From positions 1-41,032 of the forward strand of contig JAPKCC010000017.1 of NCBI GenBank assembly GCA_028823105.1: DNA of 41,032 nucleotides, written 5' to 3'. Numbering within the stretch: position 1 is the first letter of the stretch; the number at the start of each line of letters is the position of its first letter. The stretch is from Phycisphaerales bacterium (GTDB lineage Bacteria > Planctomycetota > Phycisphaerae > Phycisphaerales > SM1A02). Under the pieces are notes generated by a model. The model searched no databases and was not told the origin of the DNA. It saw only the letters and a program-made list of their open reading frames with translations. Of the stretch, positions 9,040 through 17,776 are shown one piece after another. The position numbers were made by a program, and so were the translations under genes.

Positions 9040-10407
9040 ATGTTCACGACTTCCACTTCTCGATCGTCCGCCTCCACCAAGCAGTCCGGTGCGGGTTCCC
9101 TCGTCCTCTCAGTGATCACCGCGATGGGCACCGCTGCCGTGGTGATCCAGCTGGGCGGCTGCGTCAGTGGGCCCGAAGAGGCGAAGTCGCCGGTGGCCAA
9201 CACCGGGTCGTCGCTCGCTGCTTCCGAAGAGATGGACGCGGATGGACAACCTTGGGCATCGCCGACGTACCGAAACGGCTGGTACGAGGACTTCTCTAAC
9301 CTCGACACCGAAGATGCGTCCTCGACTGACCGCCCGGTGGTTTCGTCCGGTTCCGCACGATCTCAGGTGGTCTTCACCGCAACAAATCAACCGGTCGCTG
9401 ATCGCTCTGTGGTTCGGGTGAGCATGCTTGCAAACTTCGGCGCCAACGCCGGTGCGAGCGAGTGGTCCGGCGGTGACACCAATCTCGCCCAGATCAGTTT
9501 CGCCGCCGAGGGCGCCGATTTCGATCCCGACGTGTCTACCGGCGGAGACTGGGTCGTCTTCGCGTCCACCCAGCATCGCACCGATGCAGATATCTACCGA
9601 AAGTCGGTCGATGGCCGCGTCGTCACACAGTTGACCACCGATCCCTCGCAGGACGTGATGCCCGAGATCGCCCCGAATGGCGAGCGAATCGCCTTCACCA
9701 GCGATCGAAATGGCAATTGGGATGTCTTCGTCATGTCCGTCGATGGCGGACCGGCGATGCAGGTCACCTTCGACGGCGCTCATGAACTTCACCCCACCTG
9801 GTCGCCCGACGGCACCAAGCTCTGCTATTGCCGATTCAATGATCGGACGGCGCAGTGGGAACTCTGGACCGTCGCGCTCGATCGCCCCGGCATGCGGTCA
9901 TTCATCTGCGAAGGCATGTTCCCGCGATGGTCGCCCGATTCGTCGCAGGATCGCATTCTTTTCCAGCGATCCCGGAAGCGAGGTAGCCAGCTCTACGGCG
10001 TCTGGACCATCGACCTCTCTGAGTTCGGCGGTTTCAATCCGACTGAGATCGTGGCTGCCGGTGATGCCGCCATTATGCATCCCGCCTGGTCCCCAGACGG
10101 AAGCCGGATCGCCTTCACCTCCGTCGATCGTCCCGAAGTGGCCGAAGACGGCATGCCCGTCGAGAGTGACATCTGGGTGATTAACGCCGACGGGACGGGC
10201 CGGATGGCCCTGACGTCAGGCGGATTTCGGAACATGCGTCCCACCTGGGCTTCGGACGGCCGGGTCTACTTCACCAGCAACCGAGGTGGCTTGGACGTGA
10301 TCTGGGCAGTTGCCTGCGGATCCTCGATGTTCGCGCCGGAATTCGGAACCGGGCTTTCCGACCCGAATGCAGTCGCCGGGGCCGGAAACGACTTCGACGA
10401 AGACTGA
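9040..10407 (+). CDS. TolB-like / PD40 beta-propeller lipoprotein
   Basis: Repeated PD40 motifs (APNGERIAFTSDRNGNWDVFVMSVDGG, SPDGTKLCY, SPDGSRIAFTS); lipobox-like QLGGCVS; ATG at 9040 preferred over 8995 because of upstream GGAG. Confidence 0.8.
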   Translation: MFTTSTSRSSASTKQSGAGSLVLSVITAMGTAAVVIQLGGCVSGPEEAKSPVANTGSSLAASEEMDADGQPWASPTYRNGWYEDFSNLDTEDASSTDRPVVSSGSARSQVVFTATNQPVADRSVVRVSMLANFGANAGASEWSGGDTNLAQISFAAEGADFDPDVSTGGDWVVFASTQHRTDADIYRKSVDGRVVTQLTTDPSQDVMPEIAPNGERIAFTSDRNGNWDVFVMSVDGGPAMQVTFDGAHELHPTWSPDGTKLCYCRFNDRTAQWELWTVALDRPGMRSFICEGMFPRWSPDSSQDRILFQRSRKRGSQLYGVWTIDLSEFGGFNPTEIVAAGDAAIMHPAWSPDGSRIAFTSVDRPEVAEDGMPVESDIWVINADGTGRMALTSGGFRNMRPTWASDGRVYFTSNRGGLDVIWAVACGSSMFAPEFGTGLSDPNAVAGAGNDFDED

Positions 10408-10450
10408 ATCCTTTCTCGATTCGTCCACAGACACTTCAATTGATTTTGAT

Positions 10451-10496
10451 CTGCGGGGAGGGGCCTTCCATGGCCCCTCCCCGCAGTCTTCTTTTT
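10451..10496 (+). terminator. Intrinsic terminator after TolB-like gene
   Basis: CTGCGGGGAGGGGCC-TTCCAT-GGCCCCTCCCCGCAG, 15-bp perfect stem, followed by TCTTCTTTTT. Confidence 0.93.
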
Positions 10497-10663
10497 CAGC
10501 CCCGGAAGCCTCGGACTCGCGGCGACATGGGCCGACTTGGGGGAACCGCGTGGACGGATCTTCCTTTTCTCCCGTTCCACCGAGAGATCGGCCGATGAAA
10601 CCGATCGTATGGATGGGAGACATCCAGACATTGCTCATCGCGAAGTCACACAGGCAGGACGCC

Positions 10664-11491
10664 ATGGCAACCGTATTCGTCTCAGATCGCCGACCGGCTT
10701 CGCGCCGTGCCGACCGAAGGCCTCGACATTCCTCAACGGAATTCCAGGGGCGTCTCCGGTTCGCTCGGCTCGCCGGTCTTGTGCTGCTCGCCGGATCAAC
10801 CGGTTGCAGTACGAAACCCGAGCGGCTGGCGGCTCCTCCGACTCTCATGGCGCCGTACGCAGCCGTTCTGATGGTCGCGCCCTTCACGAATGAATCGGGC
10901 GTGGACATGGGGCTTGATCTCCGGGCGTCCGTCTCCGACAAAATCATCACCTCGCTCAACTCGGTGAAGGGATGGCAGGCCGTCCCGCTCAACCGCACGC
11001 TTCAGGCGATGCAACAGCTCGGGTTGGCTGAGATCCGATCCGTCGAAGAGGCTCGAGCCCTATTGCAAGTCGTTGGAGCGGACGGAATCATCGTCGGCAC
11101 CATCACCGCATGGGATTCGTACGACCCGCCGACCTTCGGCGCCAACATCCTGTTGGTCGCCGACGAGGGTGAAATCCAGTCGTCTTTCGAAGCCAGGACC
11201 CTGACGGGTCGCACCGGTGATGCGGTGCAGATGGCATCAACGTCGCCCACCACACTCACCGACGTCGTCGGCGACTACGACGCGACCAGACACGATGTCC
11301 GCCAGAGCGTCCGGGACTACGCGATGAGCCACAGCGATGTCACTGGAGGATTCGAACCTCCCGAACGGTACTACCTGATGGTCTTCGATCGTTGGCTCGA
11401 CTTTGCGGCTGATCAGCTGGTCGATGCCATGCTCCTGAAGGAACACGCTCGGGTCTCACGAGCCGCCGCGGCCCGAGCTTCGTCCGGGTGA
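10664..11491 (+). CDS. Lipoprotein with TolB-N/CsgG/PelC-like fold (tentative)
   Basis: Lipobox LLAGSTGC; VLMVAPFTNESGVDMGLDLRASVSDKIITSL...VPLNRTLQAMQQLGLAE...LLQVVGADGIIVGTIT resembles CsgG-like/TolB-N proteins. ORF opens at 10310 but the extension overlaps the preceding gene and terminator. Confidence 0.6.
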   Translation: MATVFVSDRRPASRRADRRPRHSSTEFQGRLRFARLAGLVLLAGSTGCSTKPERLAAPPTLMAPYAAVLMVAPFTNESGVDMGLDLRASVSDKIITSLNSVKGWQAVPLNRTLQAMQQLGLAEIRSVEEARALLQVVGADGIIVGTITAWDSYDPPTFGANILLVADEGEIQSSFEARTLTGRTGDAVQMASTSPTTLTDVVGDYDATRHDVRQSVRDYAMSHSDVTGGFEPPERYYLMVFDRWLDFAADQLVDAMLLKEHARVSRAAAARASSG

Positions 11492-11804
11492 TTTCCAGGC
11501 CTCCCGCGAAGGGAAGGCCACCGAAGACAGATTGAGAATGACTGAAACGCCGACTTTCTTTTGAGTCGACGAAACCGCCTGGAACCGCCTTTTGGGGCCG
11601 CCAGGGGGGGTTGTCACGGAGACGATTACGTTTTTTTTCAGAAGTCCGGTAAGGGGCTGAACCTAGCCCCTTCCCGCGTCGATATCGGAACGGCGAGATT
11701 CGGGTTCTTCGGCCTCTTGGAGGTCGCTTGAATTCGACGAATTCCCATTGAGGCCAGGGTCGGTTCGAGATCGAATCACCCAATCAGACTGAGGTTTGAA
11801 CAAC

Positions 11805-12809
11805 ATGCGCAACTCTCTTCCCCTCGTCCAGCAGTTCCTTGACTACTTGGTGGATGAACGGCACTTCAGCCCGTACACCGCCCGTTGTTATGGCCTTGAC
11901 CTTCGTCAGTACGGCGAGTTCCTCGGCGATGAGTTCGGCACCGATGTGTCCGCCGAGTCCGAAGCGACCAGTCTTGCCGCGCGGCAGAGCGATCCAAAGT
12001 CGCCCAAGGACGAGACGTCCGTCACCGGGCTGATGCTCGCGGCCGATGTCGAACGAATCCGAGGATTTCTCGGTTGGATGGCCGACCGCGACTACTCAGC
12101 CGCGACCACCGCTCGCAAGATCGCCACGCTGCGTTCCTTCCACAAGTGGATGGAGAAGCGGGGGCTGGTTGGAGAGAATCCCATGCTCGGGATCCGAACG
12201 CCCAAGCAGGCCAAGCGGCTTCCCAAGGCGGTCTCCGTCGAGCAGATCGAACAACTTCTTGCCGCGCCCGACGATAGCGCCCTCCTTGGGGCCCGAGATC
12301 GGGCGATCCTCGAGACGCTTTATTCCACCGGCATCCGGGTGAGTGAGGTCGTCGGAATCAATCGAGGCGACCTCGACGACTCCGGCGAGGCCATCCTGAT
12401 TCGTGGCAAGGGCCGCCGGGAACGCATCGTTCCTCTGGGCTCGCACGCGTTGGCCGCACTTCGTCATTACGTGGGTTTTCACGACACCGAACTTGCGGAA
12501 GCCGGGATGAAGGCGGGATCGGATTCGGCCCTCTTTGTGAACAAGCATGGTGGTCGGCTGAGCAGTCGTTCCGTTCGTCGGAAGGTCACCAAGTACCTGG
12601 AGCAGGTCGGCCTCGATCCCGAGATCAGCCCGCACACCATCCGGCACAGTTTCGCCACCCATCTTCTGGACAACGGAGCAGATCTGCGATCAGTGCAGGA
12701 GCTGCTCGGGCATCAGTCGCTGTCGAGCACTCAGGTCTATACGCACCTCTCGACTCGCCGCGTGCGGGACTCCTACGACAAGGCTCATCCCAGAGCCGAG
12801 GCCGGTTGA
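11805..12809 (+). CDS. Site-specific tyrosine recombinase, XerC/XerD type
   Basis: R...HxxR...H...Y catalytic set: TLYSTGIRVSEV, PHTIRHSFATHLLDNGADLRSVQELLGHQSLSSTQVYTHLS; C-terminal HPRA. ATG 11805 preferred over TTG 11796. Confidence 0.92.
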   Translation: MRNSLPLVQQFLDYLVDERHFSPYTARCYGLDLRQYGEFLGDEFGTDVSAESEATSLAARQSDPKSPKDETSVTGLMLAADVERIRGFLGWMADRDYSAATTARKIATLRSFHKWMEKRGLVGENPMLGIRTPKQAKRLPKAVSVEQIEQLLAAPDDSALLGARDRAILETLYSTGIRVSEVVGINRGDLDDSGEAILIRGKGRRERIVPLGSHALAALRHYVGFHDTELAEAGMKAGSDSALFVNKHGGRLSSRSVRRKVTKYLEQVGLDPEISPHTIRHSFATHLLDNGADLRSVQELLGHQSLSSTQVYTHLSTRRVRDSYDKAHPRAEAG

Positions 12810-12850
12810 TACCCCGCGAGACCGGCCGTCCAGCCGATCAATGCCACTGA

Positions 12851-12899
12851 AATAAAGACGACGCCCCGTGAAACAGATTCACGGGGCGTCGTCTTTATT
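12851..12899. terminator. Bidirectional intrinsic terminator between convergent xer and membrane-protein genes
   Basis: AATAAAGACGACGCCCCGTGAA-ACAGA-TTCACGGGGCGTCGTCTTTATT, 22-bp perfect stem with A-rich and T-rich flanks. Confidence 0.93.
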
Positions 12900-12910
12900 C
12901 CGAGCGTACT

Positions 12911-13660
12911 TCAGGCGATGACGACTCCTGCGAAGAGCTGTTCCTGTCGCCATTGCATGCTCTCGGATCCTCGTTGCCGCACGGCGCGAGGGATCGCAAG
13001 ATGAATTTGAACGGGATCAGTCAACTCTATTTCGTCCGAGGTTTCATGGACTCCGAGTCGGAAGGGGGCGCCGGCCCAGTCCACTCTGACCGCCCCGCAT
13101 GGCACCCCCTCGTTGCTTCGAAGTCTTCCGCCGTGACTTCTCGGATATCGACTGGTCGCGGCGAGTTTCAGGTCGATCACTTCGCCGCGAAGATGGGTCG
13201 GTACACGAATCGGCTGATGAATGATGCCGAAGTCGCCACCACCGCAGGTGAACGCGATGTGAATGTCCTCGCCACTGTTGCGGACGGAGAAACACTCGCC
13301 CATCGGACGAAGGTGCACCACGGCGTGGGCCGGATTCTCGAATCGATTTTGGTAATAGAGGCGGAGCTCGGCGGCGCCGCTGGAGTCGAGTCGCACCAGC
13401 GGCATGAAGCACACGCCATCGGCTTCGTAGTAGATCGATCCCACGGCTTCCGCGAGTTGATCCTGCAGCCGGTCGGTGAACCAGAGTGTCCGAATCAAGA
13501 AACCACCCAGCCCGAGCATGAGGGCCATGCTGATCACCCGTTGCGCCCAGATTCCGCCGTCACCCTGTCCGATCTGTCCGGATGCCATCCAGGCGATGCT
13601 CGCCCAGATCGTCACTGCGGCGAAGACTAGGACGAGTATGAAATTTCGCTTCTCATGCAT
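12911..13660 (-). CDS. Hypothetical membrane protein (two N-terminal TM helices)
   Basis: MHEKRNFILVLVFAAVTIWASIAWMASG...VISMALMLGLGGFLIRTLWF; start at 13660 preceded by GGAGG; the upstream extension to 13930 has no protein-like character. Confidence 0.7.
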   Translation of the reverse strand: MHEKRNFILVLVFAAVTIWASIAWMASGQIGQGDGGIWAQRVISMALMLGLGGFLIRTLWFTDRLQDQLAEAVGSIYYEADGVCFMPLVRLDSSGAAELRLYYQNRFENPAHAVVHLRPMGECFSVRNSGEDIHIAFTCGGGDFGIIHQPIRVPTHLRGEVIDLKLAATSRYPRSHGGRLRSNEGVPCGAVRVDWAGAPFRLGVHETSDEIELTDPVQIHLAIPRAVRQRGSESMQWRQEQLFAGVVIA

Positions 13661-14235
13661 GACCGCCTCCTCTTCGGAGAGCCAGATGCTCGGGGCCGAT
13701 CGAGTCCGTGGACTCGATGGATACCGTGCATGGCCGGTCGTCGCGGAACGCGGGCGAAGTGGAACGGACGTGACTTCGTCTTGAAGGTCTCGAAGGAACG
13801 AAACTTGAATCGAGACCGGCGCGAACCGTGGCGCGACCTTGCATCGGTCGTGACCTCGAAACGCCGTACTCTCCTCTTTAGGGTGTGTTGAAACGAGATC
13901 GGCGCCGCGGCACACGCCACGACACGACAAAAAATCTGGAGATCAACGGGCTCTCGGAAGAACATCGAGACCCGGGAAGTTCAAGCCTGTCGGCGAATGG
14001 GGCGTCGAGTCCGAGCAGTCGACTCGTCTCGGCCATCAGCATCCGTCGGCGCAACTCCGGACTTCTAAAGCGTACCGCGCGATCGAGGCTCACCCCGGTT
14101 CGGGAAGCGATTTCACGAAGTATCGTCGGTCGACCATCCCCAACCGCCACTGCGGTACGATCGGCCGGGAGCGGGCGAGCTGGCTTCTCGGTGAATCCCC
14201 GCGTCGAGCGTTCGGTCGCTCGCGGAGTCCGAATC

Positions 14236-15021
14236 GTGATCGACACAGGCGACAACGAAGTGCCATGGCGGCTGCTGGAGGCGGACTGCGGCGAGGTATT
14301 GGACGATTTACCGGCGGGAACCGTCGATCTTGTCTATGCCGATCCTCCATTCGCGACCAATCAGGTCCAGAAGGGTCGATCCGAGGGGCTTGCCTACGAC
14401 GACCGCTGGCCCGATCTCGACTCGTATCTGGGTTTCATGGCCGGACGGCTCGAACAGTTGCATCGGGTTCTGGCACCTGATGGGGCCATTCTGCTGCATG
14501 TCGACTGGAGGACGTCGCATCATCTGCGGCTACTTCTGGATGAGATCTTCGGTGCTGGGAGATTTGTGAATCACCTCATCTGGCAGTACGGCCTCGGTGG
14601 TTCGAGCCCGAGTCGTTTCGCGCGAAAACACGATGACATTCTCTATTACGCCCGTGGTGACGAGCGGTGGTTCGAGCCGCCGCTGGTTCCCGCCACAAGC
14701 CGCCGAATGGCTGGAATGATGAAGAAGGCGACCGACGTGATCGCGATCCCGGCGATCAACAACATGGCAACCGAGCGTACGGGGTGGCCGACCCAGAAGC
14801 CGGTCGCCCTGCTTGAGTTCCTGGTGGGCGCCTGCGCGAAACCTGGTGGCACGGTGCTCGATCCGTTTTGCGGAAGCGGTACAACGTTGGTGGCAGCGGT
14901 CCGACTGGGCCGTCGAGCGATCGGCATCGATCGGCATCCGGAGGCGATTCGAATCGCGGAGCAGCGTTTGAAGGAACTTGGTGATCCGATCGCCGCGGCC
15001 GATCGACGAGCCGAGGGTTGA
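14236..15021 (+). CDS. DNA methyltransferase, beta-class N6/N4 type (solitary)
   Basis: Motif IV DLVYADPPF precedes motif I VLDPFCGSGTTLVAA; WPTQKPVALLEFLV. Start (GTG 14236) is a best guess; ORF opens at 13885. Confidence 0.85.
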   Translation: MIDTGDNEVPWRLLEADCGEVLDDLPAGTVDLVYADPPFATNQVQKGRSEGLAYDDRWPDLDSYLGFMAGRLEQLHRVLAPDGAILLHVDWRTSHHLRLLLDEIFGAGRFVNHLIWQYGLGGSSPSRFARKHDDILYYARGDERWFEPPLVPATSRRMAGMMKKATDVIAIPAINNMATERTGWPTQKPVALLEFLVGACAKPGGTVLDPFCGSGTTLVAAVRLGRRAIGIDRHPEAIRIAEQRLKELGDPIAAADRRAEG

Positions 15022-16191
15022 TCAGTCGTCGGACGCCGGCTCGGTCGCCGAGGATCCGGGAATCACGGTGATCAACTGATCCACCCAAGCGCCGGGAGCC
15101 TCCTCGGAGACGGCGGTGAGATGGCCGACCTTCCGACCCGGACGCGGTTTTTTTCGATAGTCGTGATAGACCGCGACGCCGTCGGTCGCCTCGGCCGACG
15201 CGATGCCGAGGTCATCTACCGTTGCGATGCGGTCGGCGGCCAGATCAGGGTGGACCGGCGAGGCGCCGATGGCATTGAGCATCGTTGCGTGGCGATGACG
15301 GGCCGCGGTGGATCCGAGGGGGAGTCTGGTCACGGCACGGACATGGTTTTCGAACTGGTCTGTTTCGGCGAATTCGATCGTGAGGTGGCCGCTGTTGTGA
15401 ACGCGAGGCGCGATTTCATTGGCGAGCACATCGTCACCTCGGACGAAGAATTCCACCGTGAGCACGCCACAGTGGTCGAGTGCTCGGGCGAGCTTCTCAG
15501 TGTGCGCCAGCATGGCGGAGGCCGCCTTCGGTGAGACATTCGGGGCTGGGCAGTCGCTCCGGCGGAGAATGCCTCCCGCATGTTGATTCCGGATCGGTCC
15601 CCAAACCTCGGTCGCGCCGTCGTCGCCTCGGACCACGAGCACGCTCGCTTCGAGATCGAAATCGATCATCGATTCAAGGATCGCGGGCCTTTCGCCGATC
15701 GCGGCAAATCCTGATTCGAGGTCCTCAGGATGCCGGAGCACCGCCTGGCCCTTGCCGTCGTAGCCACCCCGCCGTGTCTTGAGGATCGCGGGAAGCCCGA
15801 CTTTGGCGACCGCCGCCGCGAGTGACGTGAGATCCTCGACCGCGGCGAATGACGCCACTGGAACGCCATGAGCCGCGAGAAAAGACTTTTCGACCAGTCG
15901 ATCCTGAGAGGTCTCGAGTGACTTCCAACCAGGTCGGACATCGACTTCCTCGGCGAGGCGAGCCGCCGATGCGGCCGGGACGTTCTCGAATTCATAGGTG
16001 ACGACATCGCAGCGACGGGCGAGTTCCGACAAGGCCTCGGCGTCGTCGTAGGCGGCTCGAATTCGATTGCCGACCAGATCCGCGGTGCAGTGTTCGGCCG
16101 GATCGAGGAACACGCACTCGATACCGAGTCGCCGAGCGGCGGTTCCGAGCATCCAGCCGAGTTGCCCTCCTCCGAGGATTCCAAGGATCAC
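15022..16191 (-). CDS. purK: 5-(carboxyamino)imidazole ribonucleotide synthase
   Basis: [65 protein letters not shown] are PurK hallmarks. Confidence 0.96.
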   Translation of the reverse strand: MILGILGGGQLGWMLGTAARRLGIECVFLDPAEHCTADLVGNRIRAAYDDAEALSELARRCDVVTYEFENVPAASAARLAEEVDVRPGWKSLETSQDRLVEKSFLAAHGVPVASFAAVEDLTSLAAAVAKVGLPAILKTRRGGYDGKGQAVLRHPEDLESGFAAIGERPAILESMIDFDLEASVLVVRGDDGATEVWGPIRNQHAGGILRRSDCPAPNVSPKAASAMLAHTEKLARALDHCGVLTVEFFVRGDDVLANEIAPRVHNSGHLTIEFAETDQFENHVRAVTRLPLGSTAARHRHATMLNAIGASPVHPDLAADRIATVDDLGIASAEATDGVAVYHDYRKKPRPGRKVGHLTAVSEEAPGAWVDQLITVIPGSSATEPASDD

Positions 16192-16724
16192 GAAGTCTTC
16201 GCTCCATCATTCCCATCGAGGCCCGGGATCGGGTTCTCGAGCACTCGATCAGTCTGCGCACGTCGCCATTCGATGAGCTTCGATCGTACTTCGGTATTCT
16301 CGATCGCGATCACCGATCCGGCCAGGAGCCCGGCGTTGACGGCTCCCGCCCGTCCGATCGCGAGGGTGCCGACCGGAATGCCAGCGGGCATCTGAACGAT
16401 CGAGAGGAGGGAGTCCATGCCGGAGAGCGTCTTCGATTGCACGGGGACGCCAAGGACTGGAAGGTGGGTCTTCGAGGCGACCATTCCGGGCAAATGGGCG
16501 GCCCCGCCCGCGCCGGCGATGATCACTCGGATGCCGCGGTCGGCGGCGGTGGACGCATATTCGAACAGCAGGTCCGGGGTGCGGTGGGCGCTGACCACTC
16601 GGCACTCGTGCGAGACGCCGATCGCGGTGAGTGTCTCTGCGGCGTGCTGCATGGTCTCCCAGTCGCTCTGGGATCCCATGATCACGCCGACGAGCGGATT
16701 CGTGACGGTATCGGCCTCATTCAT
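16188..16724 (-). CDS. purE: 5-(carboxyamino)imidazole ribonucleotide mutase
   Basis: [57 protein letters not shown] overlap with purK. Confidence 0.96.
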   Translation of the reverse strand: MNEADTVTNPLVGVIMGSQSDWETMQHAAETLTAIGVSHECRVVSAHRTPDLLFEYASTAADRGIRVIIAGAGGAAHLPGMVASKTHLPVLGVPVQSKTLSGMDSLLSIVQMPAGIPVGTLAIGRAGAVNAGLLAGSVIAIENTEVRSKLIEWRRAQTDRVLENPIPGLDGNDGAKTS

Positions 16725-16731
16725 GGCGGGA

Positions 16732-16737
16732 ATCGTA
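16732..16737 (-). promoter_or_regulatory. Putative -10 element TACGAT, 7 nt before purE ATG
   Basis: Minus strand TACGAT-TCCCGCC-ATG; no Shine-Dalgarno in the spacer. Confidence 0.45.
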
Positions 16738-16868
16738 CCGCGGACCCAGCTTGAGAAGGATGTGACCCCCGCCGACCCCGGCTTCTCCGCCCGTCTGCCG
16801 GTTCTGCCGGTCGGTGTGCCGGATTCCGAAGTTCGGACGAAGGCCCGATCAAGAACCGCCGAGGCGAG

Positions 16869-16874
16869 TAGCAT
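16869..16874 (+). promoter_or_regulatory. Putative -10 element TAGCAT, 8 nt before ATG of 16883 gene
   Basis: TAGCAT-TCGGAACC-ATG. Confidence 0.45.
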
Positions 16875-16882
16875 TCGGAACC

Positions 16883-17728
16883 ATGCCCAACATCATCATC
16901 AATCAAGAATCCGTCTCGCTCGTCGACCAGGAGCGGGTGACCTTCCAGCGATTCGCCGAACTGTCGTTCCCCCAGTGCGTCACGCTTCTGGGGATTCCAC
17001 GTGAACGGCGGTTCATTTCGATGCTTCCCGCCTCGTACGTCTTGAAGCGACGAGAGGACGGCGTCGACTGGGATGACCCGATGGTTCAGGTCGCCCTCTG
17101 GAATCTTCATGATCTCGGAGTCGTCGAGATGAGTCTCGCGGCGGATCCGGAGGGTGGGGATGGTGACCCGCAGATTCGGTTCGATCGCGCGGAAGCGACC
17201 GACATGGCGCTTGGACGCGACTCGTCGATCAATTTCTCCACCGTCAAGAGCGGACGGGCATTCATCGCCGCGCTGAACAATGTCGTTCACCGTTCCTTCT
17301 TCTTCAACGGCGTCGAGCATGAGATTGGCATTCAGCCTCGGCCGGAGATCGAGAAGATTGCGGAGCTGTCCCTCCAGGGCCGGAAGAATGAAGAGGGGCT
17401 TATCTTCGCGATCTCGCGGACGTTCGCCAAAATGGTGCAGCAGGGATTGACGGTCGAGGATATTGAAGTGAAATCGGGGATGGAACTCCTGGCCAACCTC
17501 GGTTGCATCGGAATATCCGTCGTTCCCAACGAGGGTCGGATCGTCTTTAATAGTTTCAGCATCATGTCTGCGATGTCCAGCGGGCTGCTTCAGGGACTCA
17601 ACTGGGATAATCTGAAGAAAGTGAAGGGCAGTGTCCAGATGATGATCGACCAGATCGAAACCCGGGCCGAAACCCCGATCGTCCAGCAATCGAACCGACC
17701 GGTCGCCAAGCGTCGTCGACGGGATTGA
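16883..17728 (+). CDS. Conserved hypothetical protein
   Basis: 281-aa ORF from [24 protein letters not shown]; protein-like composition; divergent from purE. Confidence 0.75.
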   Translation: MPNIIINQESVSLVDQERVTFQRFAELSFPQCVTLLGIPRERRFISMLPASYVLKRREDGVDWDDPMVQVALWNLHDLGVVEMSLAADPEGGDGDPQIRFDRAEATDMALGRDSSINFSTVKSGRAFIAALNNVVHRSFFFNGVEHEIGIQPRPEIEKIAELSLQGRKNEEGLIFAISRTFAKMVQQGLTVEDIEVKSGMELLANLGCIGISVVPNEGRIVFNSFSIMSAMSSGLLQGLNWDNLKKVKGSVQMMIDQIETRAETPIVQQSNRPVAKRRRRD

Positions 17729-17764
17729 GTCGGGATCAGTTTCGATTCGAAGGCCTTCATGCGG

Positions 17765-17770
17765 TAGCAT
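17765..17770 (+). promoter_or_regulatory. Putative -10 element TAGCAT, 6 nt before ATG of 17777 gene
   Basis: TAGCAT-CGAGGG-ATG. Confidence 0.45.
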
Positions 17771-17776
17771 CGAGGG

